Positions 25,554 through 33,675 of a stretch of DNA of 33,986 bases are shown piece after piece. Source of the DNA: Actinomycetota bacterium (GTDB taxonomy: Bacteria > Actinomycetota > Actinomycetes > S36-B12); the NCBI GenBank assembly GCA_027729805.1, contig JAQCEO010000002.1, forward strand, positions 1-33,986, given 5' to 3'. Each line of letters opens with the position of its first letter. The stretch's first letter is position 1. Made by a program: the position numbers and the translations under genes. The notes beneath the pieces are model-generated. The model saw nothing but the letters and a program-made list of their open reading frames with translations. It did not search any database and had not been told where the DNA came from.

Positions 25554-25643
25554 CTCCCTTCGCCGGAATTACCCGGACAGGTTCGAACGGTCGGCGAAGC
25601 CGTGCTTTCGCCCTCTCAGCTCCACTAGGCAGGAGCTCCCGTG
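25554..25643 (-). promoter_or_regulatory. TPP riboswitch (THI element) in the pnuT leader
   Basis: On the minus strand the leader shows all the recognisable THI-box blocks in order: a 5' CACGGGAGCTCC, GGAGCTGAGAGGG (the CUGAGA pyrimidine-binding loop), a variable stem with CACGGCTTCGCCG, GACCG-TTCGAACCTG, the pyrophosphate-binding side TCCGGGTAATTCCGGCG, and 3' AAGGGAG. The pnuT ribosome binding site GGAGGAG overlaps the 3' end of the element, so ligand binding probably hides the site and blocks translation. No obvious terminator hairpin with a T run follows. Family knowledge says TPP binding lowers expression, so the operon should be on when thiamine is scarce. Confidence 0.93.
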
Positions 25644-25664
25644 CATTTTTAGTTGTGTTAGGAG

Positions 25665-25694
25665 AGTATATGACCGTGCCTTCCAATTTGTCAT
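25665..25694 (-). promoter_or_regulatory. Predicted promoter for the pnuT operon
   Basis: On the minus strand, ATGACA (25694-25689) and TATACT (25670-25665) are separated by 18 bases, giving a reasonable vegetative -35/-10 pair. Transcription would start near 25658, about 15 bases before the first block of the TPP riboswitch. The elements lie inside the first codons of crtYc on the opposite strand, and the -10 overlaps its start codon, so the two genes cannot easily be initiated without interference. Assigned by eye only. Confidence 0.5.
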
Positions 25695-26014
25695 ATATAG
25701 CGATCCTGGTTTTCGTTCTAGCCGGCAGCGCTTGGCTGGAGGTATTTTGCCGAACCCGGGTATTTCGCCGGGCTAAGCGATTGGCCTTGAGTATCGTCCC
25801 AGCGGTTGCCTTGTTCTTTTGTTGGGATGTTTACGCAATCGCTAATGGCCACTGGTGGTTTGATAAAGATCGCATCACCGGATGGTATTTGCCAGGTGCG
25901 GTTCCGATTGATGAGGTTCTTTTCTTCATCGTAATTCCGATCGCGGCAATTTTAACTTTAGAGGCTGTTCGATCGGTCAAAGGCTGGACAGTCGGCGATG
26001 AGGAAAGCTCATAA
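25670..26014 (+). CDS. crtYc: Lycopene cyclase domain protein, CrtYc subunit
   Basis: One half of the heterodimeric actinobacterial lycopene cyclase, a small integral membrane protein of 114 residues. It shows three hydrophobic helices and family residues FFCWDVYAIANGHWWFD, ITGWYLPGAVPIDEVLFF, where the acidic PIDE segment is catalytically important in related cyclases. ATG at 25670 with GGAGAG four bases upstream is preferred to the track start at 25655. It overlaps crtYd by one base (TAATG). Together with CrtYd it should make a beta ring from a lycopene end. In some actinobacteria similar pairs act on C50 carotenoids, but no C50-type gene such as crtEb is here. Confidence 0.92.
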   Translation: MTVPSNLSYIAILVFVLAGSAWLEVFCRTRVFRRAKRLALSIVPAVALFFCWDVYAIANGHWWFDKDRITGWYLPGAVPIDEVLFFIVIPIAAILTLEAVRSVKGWTVGDEESS

Positions 26015-26391
26015 TGACTTACACACAACTTGGGTGTCTCGCCATCATTCTTGTAGTCGTGATCGATTTATTTTTACTGCGCACCAAATTGATTACGCGT
26101 AAGGTGTTCTGGGTCTCATACGCGATTATCGTTTTATTCCAACTCATAACCAATGGCATGTTCACCGGGTTCGGCATTGTGCGCTATAACGATGCAGCCA
26201 TCATCGGGGGTAGCTCACCGGAGGATGGGCCGCCACCATTCATCGGTGATGGGCGGCTCGCCTTCGCGCCGGTTGAGGATTTGCTATTCGGATTCGCAAT
26301 CGTGCTGCTTTCGCTGGGCTGCTGGGTTTGGCTCGGGCGCCATGGCGTGCAACGCACGCCGAAAGCCGGCCCACCTATTTGGCGGCGCTAG
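26014..26391 (+). CDS. crtYd: Lycopene cyclase domain protein, CrtYd subunit
   Basis: The partner of CrtYc; 125 residues with three hydrophobic helices. The motif FAPVEDLLFGFAIVL carries the acidic PVED counterpart of the PIDE segment in CrtYc, and ITNGMFTGFGIVRYND is family-like. The start shares one base with the crtYc stop, so both subunits are translated together in equal amounts. The stop TAG shares the palindrome CTAG with the convergent crtB stop. Fusion versions of both halves exist in archaea and fungi, but here they are separate genes, as in Micrococcus or Corynebacterium. Confidence 0.92.
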   Translation: MTYTQLGCLAIILVVVIDLFLLRTKLITRKVFWVSYAIIVLFQLITNGMFTGFGIVRYNDAAIIGGSSPEDGPPPFIGDGRLAFAPVEDLLFGFAIVLLSLGCWVWLGRHGVQRTPKAGPPIWRR

Positions 26392-27341
26392 CCCACATTT
26401 TGGTGTAAACCGCGTACCCGACCGGAACCAAACCGGCGACGCGCCCGTCGCGCTCGCACCCAGGCTGGTCCCGCGACACTTAGCCTGCGCGTTAGCGGTA
26501 CGGATGCGCGCTTGGTGAAAACCTCGTAGTCAATATTTTCAACCTCATCGACAATTCCGCAATAAAGAACCCGAGCGGCTTCAATGCAGTCCCGGGATGA
26601 GGGGTGGAGCATCGCGATCCCGGGCCGCGAGCGCTCCTCTAATTCCTTCACCCGGGCGATTTGATAGCGCAGGGCACTTTTGATTTGGGGGGTGGCTATC
26701 CGCGCCTGCAGATCGGCGGGATAAACCCCGAACCTTTCAAGCTCATCAAGTGGCAGATATACGCGACCTCGATCAAGATCCTCACCGACATCGCGGACAA
26801 AGTTAGCGAGTTGGAAAGCGACCCCGAGATCTTTGGCTTTTTCGGCCGCCTCGGGTGAGGTGGGTTCGAGAATTGGCACCATTTGGAGTCCTATAACAGC
26901 TGCGGATCCGTAAACATATTCGTAAAGATCATCGAATGTTTGATAGTGCGTAACGGTCAAGTCCATCCGCATGGAGTGCAAGAAAGCCGCAAAATGACTT
27001 TTGGGGATGTCCCAACGTTGTACCGTATCGATTACCGCTCGGCACACGCTGTCAGTTGAATGGCCCTTGTCAAGGTCATCGAGAAATGTTTGGCCCCAGG
27101 TTAGTAGCCAGTCGGCTTTTTCCTGCTCGGTTAGTGTGGAAGTGAGGTCATCAACAATCTCATCGGCATATCTCGCAAATCCGTACAGGGCATGTACATA
27201 TGGGCGTTTGCCGGGTGGCAGCAATAAAGTTGCTAAATAGTAGGTTTTGCCATGCGCGGCGTTTAACTGTCGACACATTTCATAGGAGGCGCGTAAGTCC
27301 GGGTCGGTTATGCCAGCGGCATCAAGATCCTTTGAACTCAC
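26388..27341 (-). CDS. crtB: Phytoene synthase
   Basis: This enzyme joins two geranylgeranyl diphosphates head to head into phytoene. The 317 residues include ARYADEIVDD (first Asp-rich motif), YVYGSAAVIGL, and LANFVRDVGEDLDRGRVYLP (second Asp-rich motif), both typical of the squalene/phytoene synthase fold. The track start is TTG at 27347, but AGGAG sits directly against it; GTG at 27341 has the same AGGAG six bases upstream and is the better start. It begins three bases after the crtI stop, so the two are coupled. The C-terminus is rich in Arg (VRARRARRRFGSGRVRG), with no sign of truncation. Confidence 0.94.
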   Translation of the reverse strand: MSSKDLDAAGITDPDLRASYEMCRQLNAAHGKTYYLATLLLPPGKRPYVHALYGFARYADEIVDDLTSTLTEQEKADWLLTWGQTFLDDLDKGHSTDSVCRAVIDTVQRWDIPKSHFAAFLHSMRMDLTVTHYQTFDDLYEYVYGSAAVIGLQMVPILEPTSPEAAEKAKDLGVAFQLANFVRDVGEDLDRGRVYLPLDELERFGVYPADLQARIATPQIKSALRYQIARVKELEERSRPGIAMLHPSSRDCIEAARVLYCGIVDEVENIDYEVFTKRASVPLTRRLSVAGPAWVRARRARRRFGSGRVRGLHQNVG

Positions 27342-27343
27342 TT

Positions 27344-28909
27344 TCAACTCCTGCGCGCGAGCGAGCGATAGTTCGGGTCCTTTCCGACAATACGCTCAGC
27401 GGCAAGTCGGCCTGAGACCAGCACCATCGGCACACCAACACCTGGCTGGGTTCCCGAACCGGTGAAGACTACGTTTTCACCCCAGAGGTTTCCTGGCCGA
27501 AATGGTCCGGTTTGCATAAACGAGTGAGCGGCCGCAAATGGTGCGCCCCGTTCCATACCGCGATCTTGCCAGTCTAGTGGAGTGGTGATGTTCTCAACCT
27601 CAATGGCGTCACCAAATCCGACGTAGCCTCGTTCCTCTAGTACTCGTACCGCCTCATCGCGATACCTCGGCCCGGTGCTTCGCCAATCAATATCCGCATC
27701 AAGGTTCGGAGTGGGAAAGAGAACGTAGTAAATATGCTTGCCATCCGGTGCCAAAGTTGGGTCAGAGCGGGAAGGGTTAGTAACAAGAACGCTCGGGTCG
27801 CTCATGAGCTGCTTCATGTCGATTAGTTCGTCAAATACTCCGCGCCAGCTTCGGCCGAAGTGAATATTGTGGTGGGCGATCTTGCTGTAGTTCGCGGCGG
27901 ATCCGGAGAGCATCAGGAAGCAGGATGGGGAGTAGTCCAGCCGGCGGACTGACCAAGGGTTTTTGCCGAGCAGATCTCGGTAAGCCACCGGTAGATCTGG
28001 GTTCAAAACGACAACATCGGCTTCTATGCGTTCGCCAGACGAGGTGATCACCGCGGTTGCGCGGTCACCGTTGGTCTCGACCGAAGTGACCGTGGTCGCG
28101 TATTTGATACTCACGCCGTGTTTTTCGGCGGCCGCTGCCATTGCGACAGGAATTGCGTGCATGCCACCGGTTGGGAAGAACACTCCCGCTATTGAATCCA
28201 TGTAGGCGATAACTGCATAGAGAGCGAGTGCGTCGTAAGGGGATAGGCCCGCATACATTGCCTGGAAGGAATAGATGCGTTCGGTGCGGGGATCTTTGAG
28301 GTATTCACGCACTTTCGGAGCTAGCTTGCGAAAGCCCCCGATGGCAACGAGTTTGGCGAGGTCCGGGGTGACCAAATCGAATGGGCTATCGATATTGCGG
28401 TCGATGAAATCTTTCATCTCGTACTTGTAGAGTTTTGAGACAAAATCAACGTACTTTAAATACCCCGCAGCCTCATCCGCGCCAATGACTTCGGTTATCT
28501 CCTGAGCCATCTGCGAAACGTCGGCGTGCACGTTAAGAATCGATCCATCGGGGTAGAAAGCGCGGTAGAGCGGCGCCACCGGCTTAAGTTCCAGCCAATC
28601 TTGCATGTTCTCGCCAACGGCGTCGAAGCAGTCTGCGATCAGATCGGGCATCGTCAAGACGGATGGACCGGTATCAAATTTATAGGTGCCGTCAGCCGTT
28701 TCAATGTCGACGCGCCCCGCGCGACCACCAGGTACCAGTTCGCGCTCCAGCACGGTGACCTTTCGACCCGCCCCAGCAAGGCGCATCGCTGCGGAGAGGC
28801 CGGCGAGCCCGGCGCCAACAATAACTATGTGATCAGTAGGCCCGCTGACGGTTCGTGGGGTCGTGCGCGGCAACCACCGAGTAAGGGCTCGGCTCCTTGG
28901 TAGGTTCAT
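27344..28909 (-). CDS. crtI: Phytoene desaturase (CrtI family)
   Basis: The 521-residue FAD enzyme introduces double bases into phytoene, giving lycopene in the usual four-step version. The N-terminal dinucleotide fold IVIVGAGLAGLSAAMRLAGA is followed by LERELVPGGRAG, and FDTGPSVLTMPDL is conserved; the C-terminal region NVVFTGSGTQPGVGVPMVLVSG binds the FAD and closes the site. A short basic N-terminal extension (LPRSRALTRWLPRTTPRT) precedes the fold. It lies between crtE and crtB and is coupled to crtB; 26 bases separate it from crtE. The number of desaturation steps cannot be read from the sequence. Confidence 0.93.
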   Translation of the reverse strand: MNLPRSRALTRWLPRTTPRTVSGPTDHIVIVGAGLAGLSAAMRLAGAGRKVTVLERELVPGGRAGRVDIETADGTYKFDTGPSVLTMPDLIADCFDAVGENMQDWLELKPVAPLYRAFYPDGSILNVHADVSQMAQEITEVIGADEAAGYLKYVDFVSKLYKYEMKDFIDRNIDSPFDLVTPDLAKLVAIGGFRKLAPKVREYLKDPRTERIYSFQAMYAGLSPYDALALYAVIAYMDSIAGVFFPTGGMHAIPVAMAAAAEKHGVSIKYATTVTSVETNGDRATAVITSSGERIEADVVVLNPDLPVAYRDLLGKNPWSVRRLDYSPSCFLMLSGSAANYSKIAHHNIHFGRSWRGVFDELIDMKQLMSDPSVLVTNPSRSDPTLAPDGKHIYYVLFPTPNLDADIDWRSTGPRYRDEAVRVLEERGYVGFGDAIEVENITTPLDWQDRGMERGAPFAAAHSFMQTGPFRPGNLWGENVVFTGSGTQPGVGVPMVLVSGRLAAERIVGKDPNYRSLARRS

Positions 28910-28935
28910 TTATCCAGCCTTGGCATGAAAATCAA

Positions 28936-30045
28936 TTAACCCGATCTCTTAGTTGCGGCATGGGCAAGGTCGGTGAAGATATTCCGCGCCTCCGGGTTGA
29001 TGACGTCGGTCTCAATGGCAATGAGTGCGGTTTCGAGCAGGCTGGTGATGAGCTGCTCGGCCTGTTCGCGGGCACCGGTTGCCGTAATGATTTCACGTAG
29101 TTTCTCAACCCCGGCTAGATCAAGTGCCGGATCGCCAAGATGGGTTCGGATAGCTGACATCTGGGAACTCGTAGCTCGCTCGGCGGCAATCGCGATTAGC
29201 ACCGTGCGCTTGCCTTCGCGGAGGTCATCACCGGCTGGTTTACCGGTTTCCTTCGGGTCGCCGAATACCCCTAGTACGTCATCGCGCAACTGAAAGGCTT
29301 CACCCAGTGGCAGACCAAATGCGGTATAGGTCGCGAACACCGCTGGGGGGGCGTCAGCAAGTGCGGCCCCCAGATGCAGTGGCTTCTCGATTGTGTATTT
29401 GGCCGATTTATAACGCGCAACCCGCAGCGCCCGCTCAATTGAACCGCCACCGCGGGCTTGCTCTAGGAGATCGAGGTACTGGCCAGCCATTAGCTCAGTC
29501 CGCATCTCGTCGTAGATGGGCTTGGCACGGTTGAGTGCAGCATCGGGCATACCACTGGTTAGAAGCACTTGGTCCGACCATGACAGGCACATATCGCCAA
29601 GCAAGATCGCGGCACCGATGCCGAAATGTTCGGGGGAGCCCAGCCACGAATGGCTACGGTGCAGATTCGCGAAGCGCCGGTGGGCGGCTGGTTGCCCGCG
29701 ACGGGTGTCCGATCCGTCCATGACGTCATCGTGGAGGAGTGCGCACCCTTGCAAGAACTCAAGGGCGGCTGCCGCCCGCATCGCCGGTTCGTCAATTTTG
29801 TCCGGTGGTCGACCACCAGCCAATGCACCGCGCCAGCCCCAGTAGCAAAAGGCCGGTCGTAGTCGCTTGCCACCGGCCAATAACGCCGTCAGGGCTTCAA
29901 CAAGTGGGAGCAGAGCGGTATCAATTTTGGTCAGTCGTGAAGATTCCTGCGCCAAAACTGCGTCGATGGCGCACTGTACCCGCTGGCGTAGTTCCGCCGC
30001 ATCAAATGGCGATAGTTTGCTCGGTGCTGCAGTACGCGCGGGCAT
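28936..30045 (-). CDS. crtE: Geranylgeranyl diphosphate synthase (polyprenyl synthetase)
   Basis: This enzyme extends farnesyl or dimethylallyl diphosphate with isopentenyl units to GGPP, the substrate of CrtB. From ATG 30045 the protein has 369 residues. The first Asp-rich motif LLHDDVMDGSDTRRG and the second QLRDDVLGVFGDPKETGKP are intact; KPLHLGAAL and GKRLRPAF are also conserved. In mycobacteria a related gene, idsA2 (Rv2173), lies next to the metF-like gene, as here. First gene of the crtE-crtI-crtB operon and divergent from metF. The product chain length is inferred from the operon. Confidence 0.93.
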   Translation of the reverse strand: MPARTAAPSKLSPFDAAELRQRVQCAIDAVLAQESSRLTKIDTALLPLVEALTALLAGGKRLRPAFCYWGWRGALAGGRPPDKIDEPAMRAAAALEFLQGCALLHDDVMDGSDTRRGQPAAHRRFANLHRSHSWLGSPEHFGIGAAILLGDMCLSWSDQVLLTSGMPDAALNRAKPIYDEMRTELMAGQYLDLLEQARGGGSIERALRVARYKSAKYTIEKPLHLGAALADAPPAVFATYTAFGLPLGEAFQLRDDVLGVFGDPKETGKPAGDDLREGKRTVLIAIAAERATSSQMSAIRTHLGDPALDLAGVEKLREIITATGAREQAEQLITSLLETALIAIETDVINPEARNIFTDLAHAATKRSG

Positions 30046-30131
30046 GGTCCAAGTGTAGAGGTTAGTGGGAAAAGAGGCTGACCGGTTGGTTAGGGATAAG
30101 TGCATGGGGGGCGCTGGGTTAGGGTTTGGCC

Positions 30132-31028
30132 ATGCCTAGCCGCCAAGTCGCACTAAGTCTGGGTGCGATACTCGCTGGTGGTGGAAGCAGTTTCTCCTTC
30201 GAGTTGTTCCCGCCCAAGAGTGATGCGGGGGAGCAAGCCCTTTGGCAGACGGTCCGGGAACTAGAGGCGCTCAAGCCCACTTTCGTTTCGGTTACCTATG
30301 GTGCGGGCGGATCCACGCAGGATCGCACGGTGCGAATCACCAAGCAGATTGCCCAAGAGACAACTTTGCTACCGGTTGCGCATTTGACCTGCGTCGATGC
30401 CAGTGTCGAAGATCTTCGGCGAGTAATTGCCCAGTACGCCGATGCCGGAGTCAACACCATAATGGCTCTGCGCGGTGATCCGAGCGCCGGACCTGCCGCC
30501 CAGTGGGTGCACTACCCCGGTGGCCTGCAGCATGCGGATGAACTTGTTGCACTCATCAGATCCCTCGGTGCATTTAGCGTTGGGGTGGCCGCATTCCCAG
30601 AAGGCCATCCCCAATCCGTAGACATTGAGGACGATGCGCGGGTGCTTGCGGCCAAGCAGGATGCCGGAGCCGAATTTGCCATCACGCAATTCTTTTTCCG
30701 GGCGGAGGATTATGAACGGCTGGTGAGTCGTGCCTCGGTTCACGGGTGCACCATGCCGATTGTGCCCGGATTAATGCCGGTGACTAATGTCGCGCAGATT
30801 GAGCGGTTTGCTGCGCTTTCCGGTGCTGTATTTCCAGCGGATCTTGCCAAGAGATTTGCAAGTATCGAGGGCGACCAAATAGCTGTCCACGAGCTGGGTG
30901 TCGAAGTCGCGGCCACCTTGGGTGAGCAACTCTTGGCGCTGGGGGCTCCGGGCCTGCACTTCTACACCCTTAATCGCTCAACCTCTACCCGAGAGATTTA
31001 TCAAGCTCTAGGTCTTAATCGCGGTTAG
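30132..31028 (+). CDS. metF: Methylenetetrahydrofolate reductase
   Basis: This flavoprotein reduces 5,10-methylenetetrahydrofolate to 5-methyltetrahydrofolate, the methyl donor for methionine synthesis. The 298-residue TIM-barrel shows SFELFPPKSDAGEQALW with the catalytic Glu near the start, FVSVTYGAGGSTQDRT, HLTCVDAS, IMALRGDPS, AEFAITQFFF and VPGLMPVTN. ATG at 30132 is chosen over TTG two codons upstream. The gene sits between the two parts of the carotenoid cluster, divergent from crtE and convergent with the second CrtI-like gene, overlapping it by 14 bases. Placement next to the prenyl synthase agrees with mycobacteria (Rv2172c), so it is ancestral rather than part of carotenoid synthesis. 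Confidence 0.95.
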   Translation: MPSRQVALSLGAILAGGGSSFSFELFPPKSDAGEQALWQTVRELEALKPTFVSVTYGAGGSTQDRTVRITKQIAQETTLLPVAHLTCVDASVEDLRRVIAQYADAGVNTIMALRGDPSAGPAAQWVHYPGGLQHADELVALIRSLGAFSVGVAAFPEGHPQSVDIEDDARVLAAKQDAGAEFAITQFFFRAEDYERLVSRASVHGCTMPIVPGLMPVTNVAQIERFAALSGAVFPADLAKRFASIEGDQIAVHELGVEVAATLGEQLLALGAPGLHFYTLNRSTSTREIYQALGLNRG

Positions 31029-32526
31029 TGCCGTTAATTAGATTGGCGACGATCTCCGCACTCATGCCTACAAGTGGTAAGCCACCTCCCGGGTGCGATG
31101 AGCCGCCAACTAGATAAAGCCCACCGACCGGTGACTCATTCGCTGGGCGGGCGAATGCAGCTCGGGCACCGTTACTTGAAGTGCCGTAGATCGCACCACC
31201 GGGTGCGCGGACATCGCGTTCCAGATCCGCAGGTGTTCGAATCTCGCGCCATCGGATCTTAGGTCTGATATCCATACCGCGCCTAGCCAGTACCCCCAAG
31301 ACATGATCTGCGTACTGCTCCGCCAAGCCTGGCTCATCCCAATTCACCGTTCCGTTCGTGCCATCACCATGGCGCGGTGCGTTAACGAGCACGGACCAGG
31401 ACTCGTGATCGGCGTCCGGGCTCATGAGCGGATCTCTAGGTGCGCAGACATAGATGGTCGGATCGCTGACAGGGGCGATATTGCGACCAAATATTGCGTC
31501 GAATTCAGCATCGTAATCCTCGGTGAACCAGACATTGTGATGTTTGAGGTCTTGGGTTCGGTCATTCACGGCGAGTAGAAGCACGAAACCGGCGAGTGAC
31601 GGAGTTGATTTTCGGATGCCCTTCATGGCCTCTTGGGCACCGGCGTCATTAAGCAGGCTTCCGTAGACCTGGCCGGCATCAGCATTCGCAACCACGATAT
31701 CGGCCATGAATGCTTCGCCGTCGCCGGTGCGAACCCCTGTCACCTCGTTTCCGGTGGTACTTATCGACGTAACGTTCGTGTTGGTGTGAAGTTCCACGCC
31801 AAGGTCTCGGCAGCGTTGCACCAGCGCATCGGCTAGGGAGCTGACACCGCCGCCGATATGCCAAGTACCGAATGTCTGTTCGACATACGGGACAGTGGCC
31901 AACACGGCCGGGGCCTTGCGCGGATCAGACCCCGTGTAAGTCGCGTATCTATCAAGTAATGTCACTAGGCGCTTGTCGCTGAAAGTTTTTTCGCCCAGTG
32001 AGCGCAAAGTCATGAAAGGTGCAACCGTCTGCACATGACTTGGATTCTTTGCAAGTGCGAGGATGTTACGCCACCCGGCTAAAGGTGATTGCAAAAATGG
32101 CTCTCGGGTGATCTGCCACATTTCTCCGCCGCGTTTGATGAGAGTGCGCCACTCTTCGGCGGCCTTGCCCCCGATCCCGGCAGCGAGTGCGTCCGCGCAT
32201 TGGCCAGCGCCCACGCCGGGCATGACGACGGTGGCACCGTCACTGAATTGGTAGCGAAAGGCTGGGTCGAGGGGTTGTAGGTCAATGGCCTCTTCGAGTG
32301 GCGCTCCGGTCTTTAGGAAAAGATCCCGGTACACAGCTGGCAGGGTGAAAAGTGACGGACCGGTATCGAAAACAAAGCCATCCCTGCGGTAGGCGGCCAG
32401 CTTGCCGCCGAAATGATTTGCTTGCTCGAGTACTGTCACCGACTTGCCTTTTGCGGCCAACCGCGCCGCGGTGGCCAGTCCGCCGACCCCGGCGCCGATG
32501 ACTATGACTTTCGATTTACCGGGCAC
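31015..32526 (-). CDS. crtD: Second CrtI-family carotenoid desaturase (CrtD-like)
   Basis: A 503-residue FAD-dependent oxidoreductase. The fold VIVIGAGVGGLATAARLAAKGKS opens the protein, followed by LEQANHFGGKLAA, FDTGPSLFTLP and, near the C-terminus, GLYLVGGSSHPGGGLPLVGMSA, where the SSHPGGG block is typical of the CrtD/CrtO side of the family rather than CrtI itself. Two adjacent downstream-acting enzymes (CruG-like and CruF-like) suggest a 3',4'-desaturase acting on a 1'-hydroxylated end, the CrtD role. GTG start; 27 bases separate it from the glycosyltransferase stop. A ketolase or other modification enzyme is a possible alternative. Confidence 0.8.
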   Translation of the reverse strand: MPGKSKVIVIGAGVGGLATAARLAAKGKSVTVLEQANHFGGKLAAYRRDGFVFDTGPSLFTLPAVYRDLFLKTGAPLEEAIDLQPLDPAFRYQFSDGATVVMPGVGAGQCADALAAGIGGKAAEEWRTLIKRGGEMWQITREPFLQSPLAGWRNILALAKNPSHVQTVAPFMTLRSLGEKTFSDKRLVTLLDRYATYTGSDPRKAPAVLATVPYVEQTFGTWHIGGGVSSLADALVQRCRDLGVELHTNTNVTSISTTGNEVTGVRTGDGEAFMADIVVANADAGQVYGSLLNDAGAQEAMKGIRKSTPSLAGFVLLLAVNDRTQDLKHHNVWFTEDYDAEFDAIFGRNIAPVSDPTIYVCAPRDPLMSPDADHESWSVLVNAPRHGDGTNGTVNWDEPGLAEQYADHVLGVLARRGMDIRPKIRWREIRTPADLERDVRAPGGAIYGTSSNGARAAFARPANESPVGGLYLVGGSSHPGGGLPLVGMSAEIVANLINGTNRD

Positions 32527-32553
32527 GGCCCCAGCCTAGGAGGCAGATGTCAT

Positions 32554-33675
32554 TTAAGTAACCGCGGTTATGGATCGACCCTTCCAGGTATTGGCGCCGC
32601 GCAGGTGCCGAGACCAAGAAAGTGCATTGAGTGCGGTAAATGCGGCGATCGAGATGGGGTGGGCCAAGGCATCAGGCCAACAGCGTTCACCGGTGCGATT
32701 TGCGACCATTGCGCGGCTTGCAACCCCGGCCGCATAGCCGATGGCGCCGATGACACGAGTGCTCCGGTGCCCCGCGAGCATCGCCGCTGCGGGTAAGACA
32801 TAAGTAGTAAGCAGGAGTCCATTGACCGCGATGGATCCAGCGGGGCCGTTAAATGCCGACCAGAGTGATTTTGTGTATCCATCAACGACCTCCTCAGCCG
32901 TTGCGTACATCCGGCAGTTGGCGACTTTTGACCCGTCCGCGGTAGCCGCACGTTGGCCCATGACTTTTACCGCGCGCATGAGTACCACATCTTCGATTAC
33001 CTCGTGAGCCACGGCTTCATGGCCACCCATCGCCCGGTAGGACTGTGCATCGACGACGATGAATTGACCGTTTGCAGCGGCCAAGGATGGCCTACTTGAT
33101 GTTTCGGCCCAGCGCAAGGGCACGGTCGCACTCCATGACCACACGATCAGTGGTTGCACCAGGCGTTCCAACCAAGTTTCTGCGACCTGTCTGGGATAAG
33201 GAGAGACGAGAGCAAATGCGTGATTGCGAAGGAGTTCGACGGTGCCGCGAATGGCGTGCGGCTCGAAAAAAACGTCAGCGTCTACGAAAACTAGGACGGA
33301 CCCGGTGGCTAGGTCAGCAAGCCGAGCACAAGCCCAGGGTTTGCCGAGCCACCCCGCCGGCAATGAATCATCCGCGCCGACAACCAATTTCAGACGTGGG
33401 TCGTTAATGGCCCGAACAATTGCCGCGGTATCGTCAGTTGAGCCGTCATCGAGCACTATCAATTCAAGTTCATCGAGGCCCTGTTGAGCAAGAATGCTGC
33501 GCACTGTGACGGAGATATGTTCGGCTTCATTTCGTGCTGGGAGCAGGACGCTAACGCGTTCGGTTACTTTTGGGCCGGCTGCGGCTGGTGCCCGCAACCG
33601 CCGCAGGTTTATGGCGGTGTGCACCGCAATGCCCACTGCACTTATTGTGCCAATTACCACCGCTTGTCTAATCAC
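32554..33675 (-). CDS. cruG: Family 2 glycosyltransferase, probable carotenoid glycosyltransferase (CruG-like)
   Basis: The 373 residues begin with a membrane helix (VVIGTISAVGIAVHTAINL) and then a GT2 catalytic domain: VSVLLPARNEAEHI, ELIVLDDGSTDD, LVFVDADVFFEP (DxD metal site), and QFIVVDAQSYRAMGGHEAV. Hydrophobic segments near residues 285-340 suggest further membrane association. GTG at 33675 overlaps the CruF-like stop (GTGA), so the track start at 33732 is rejected. Being coupled to CruF and next to a CrtD-like gene suggests it glycosylates the tertiary or neighbouring hydroxyl of the carotenoid. Sugar and acceptor are unproven, and the assignment depends mainly on neighbours. Confidence 0.78.
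   Translation of the reverse strand: MIRQAVVIGTISAVGIAVHTAINLRRLRAPAAAGPKVTERVSVLLPARNEAEHISVTVRSILAQQGLDELELIVLDDGSTDDTAAIVRAINDPRLKLVVGADDSLPAGWLGKPWACARLADLATGSVLVFVDADVFFEPHAIRGTVELLRNHAFALVSPYPRQVAETWLERLVQPLIVWSWSATVPLRWAETSSRPSLAAANGQFIVVDAQSYRAMGGHEAVAHEVIEDVVLMRAVKVMGQRAATADGSKVANCRMYATAEEVVDGYTKSLWSAFNGPAGSIAVNGLLLTTYVLPAAAMLAGHRSTRVIGAIGYAAGVASRAMVANRTGERCWPDALAHPISIAAFTALNALSWSRHLRGANTWKGRSITAVT

Noticed and set aside
30046-30131. Light- or redox-responsive promoter between crtE and metF
   Set aside because: The gap has short ttaggg-type repeats but no convincing -35/-10 pair or known regulator site that I can defend.
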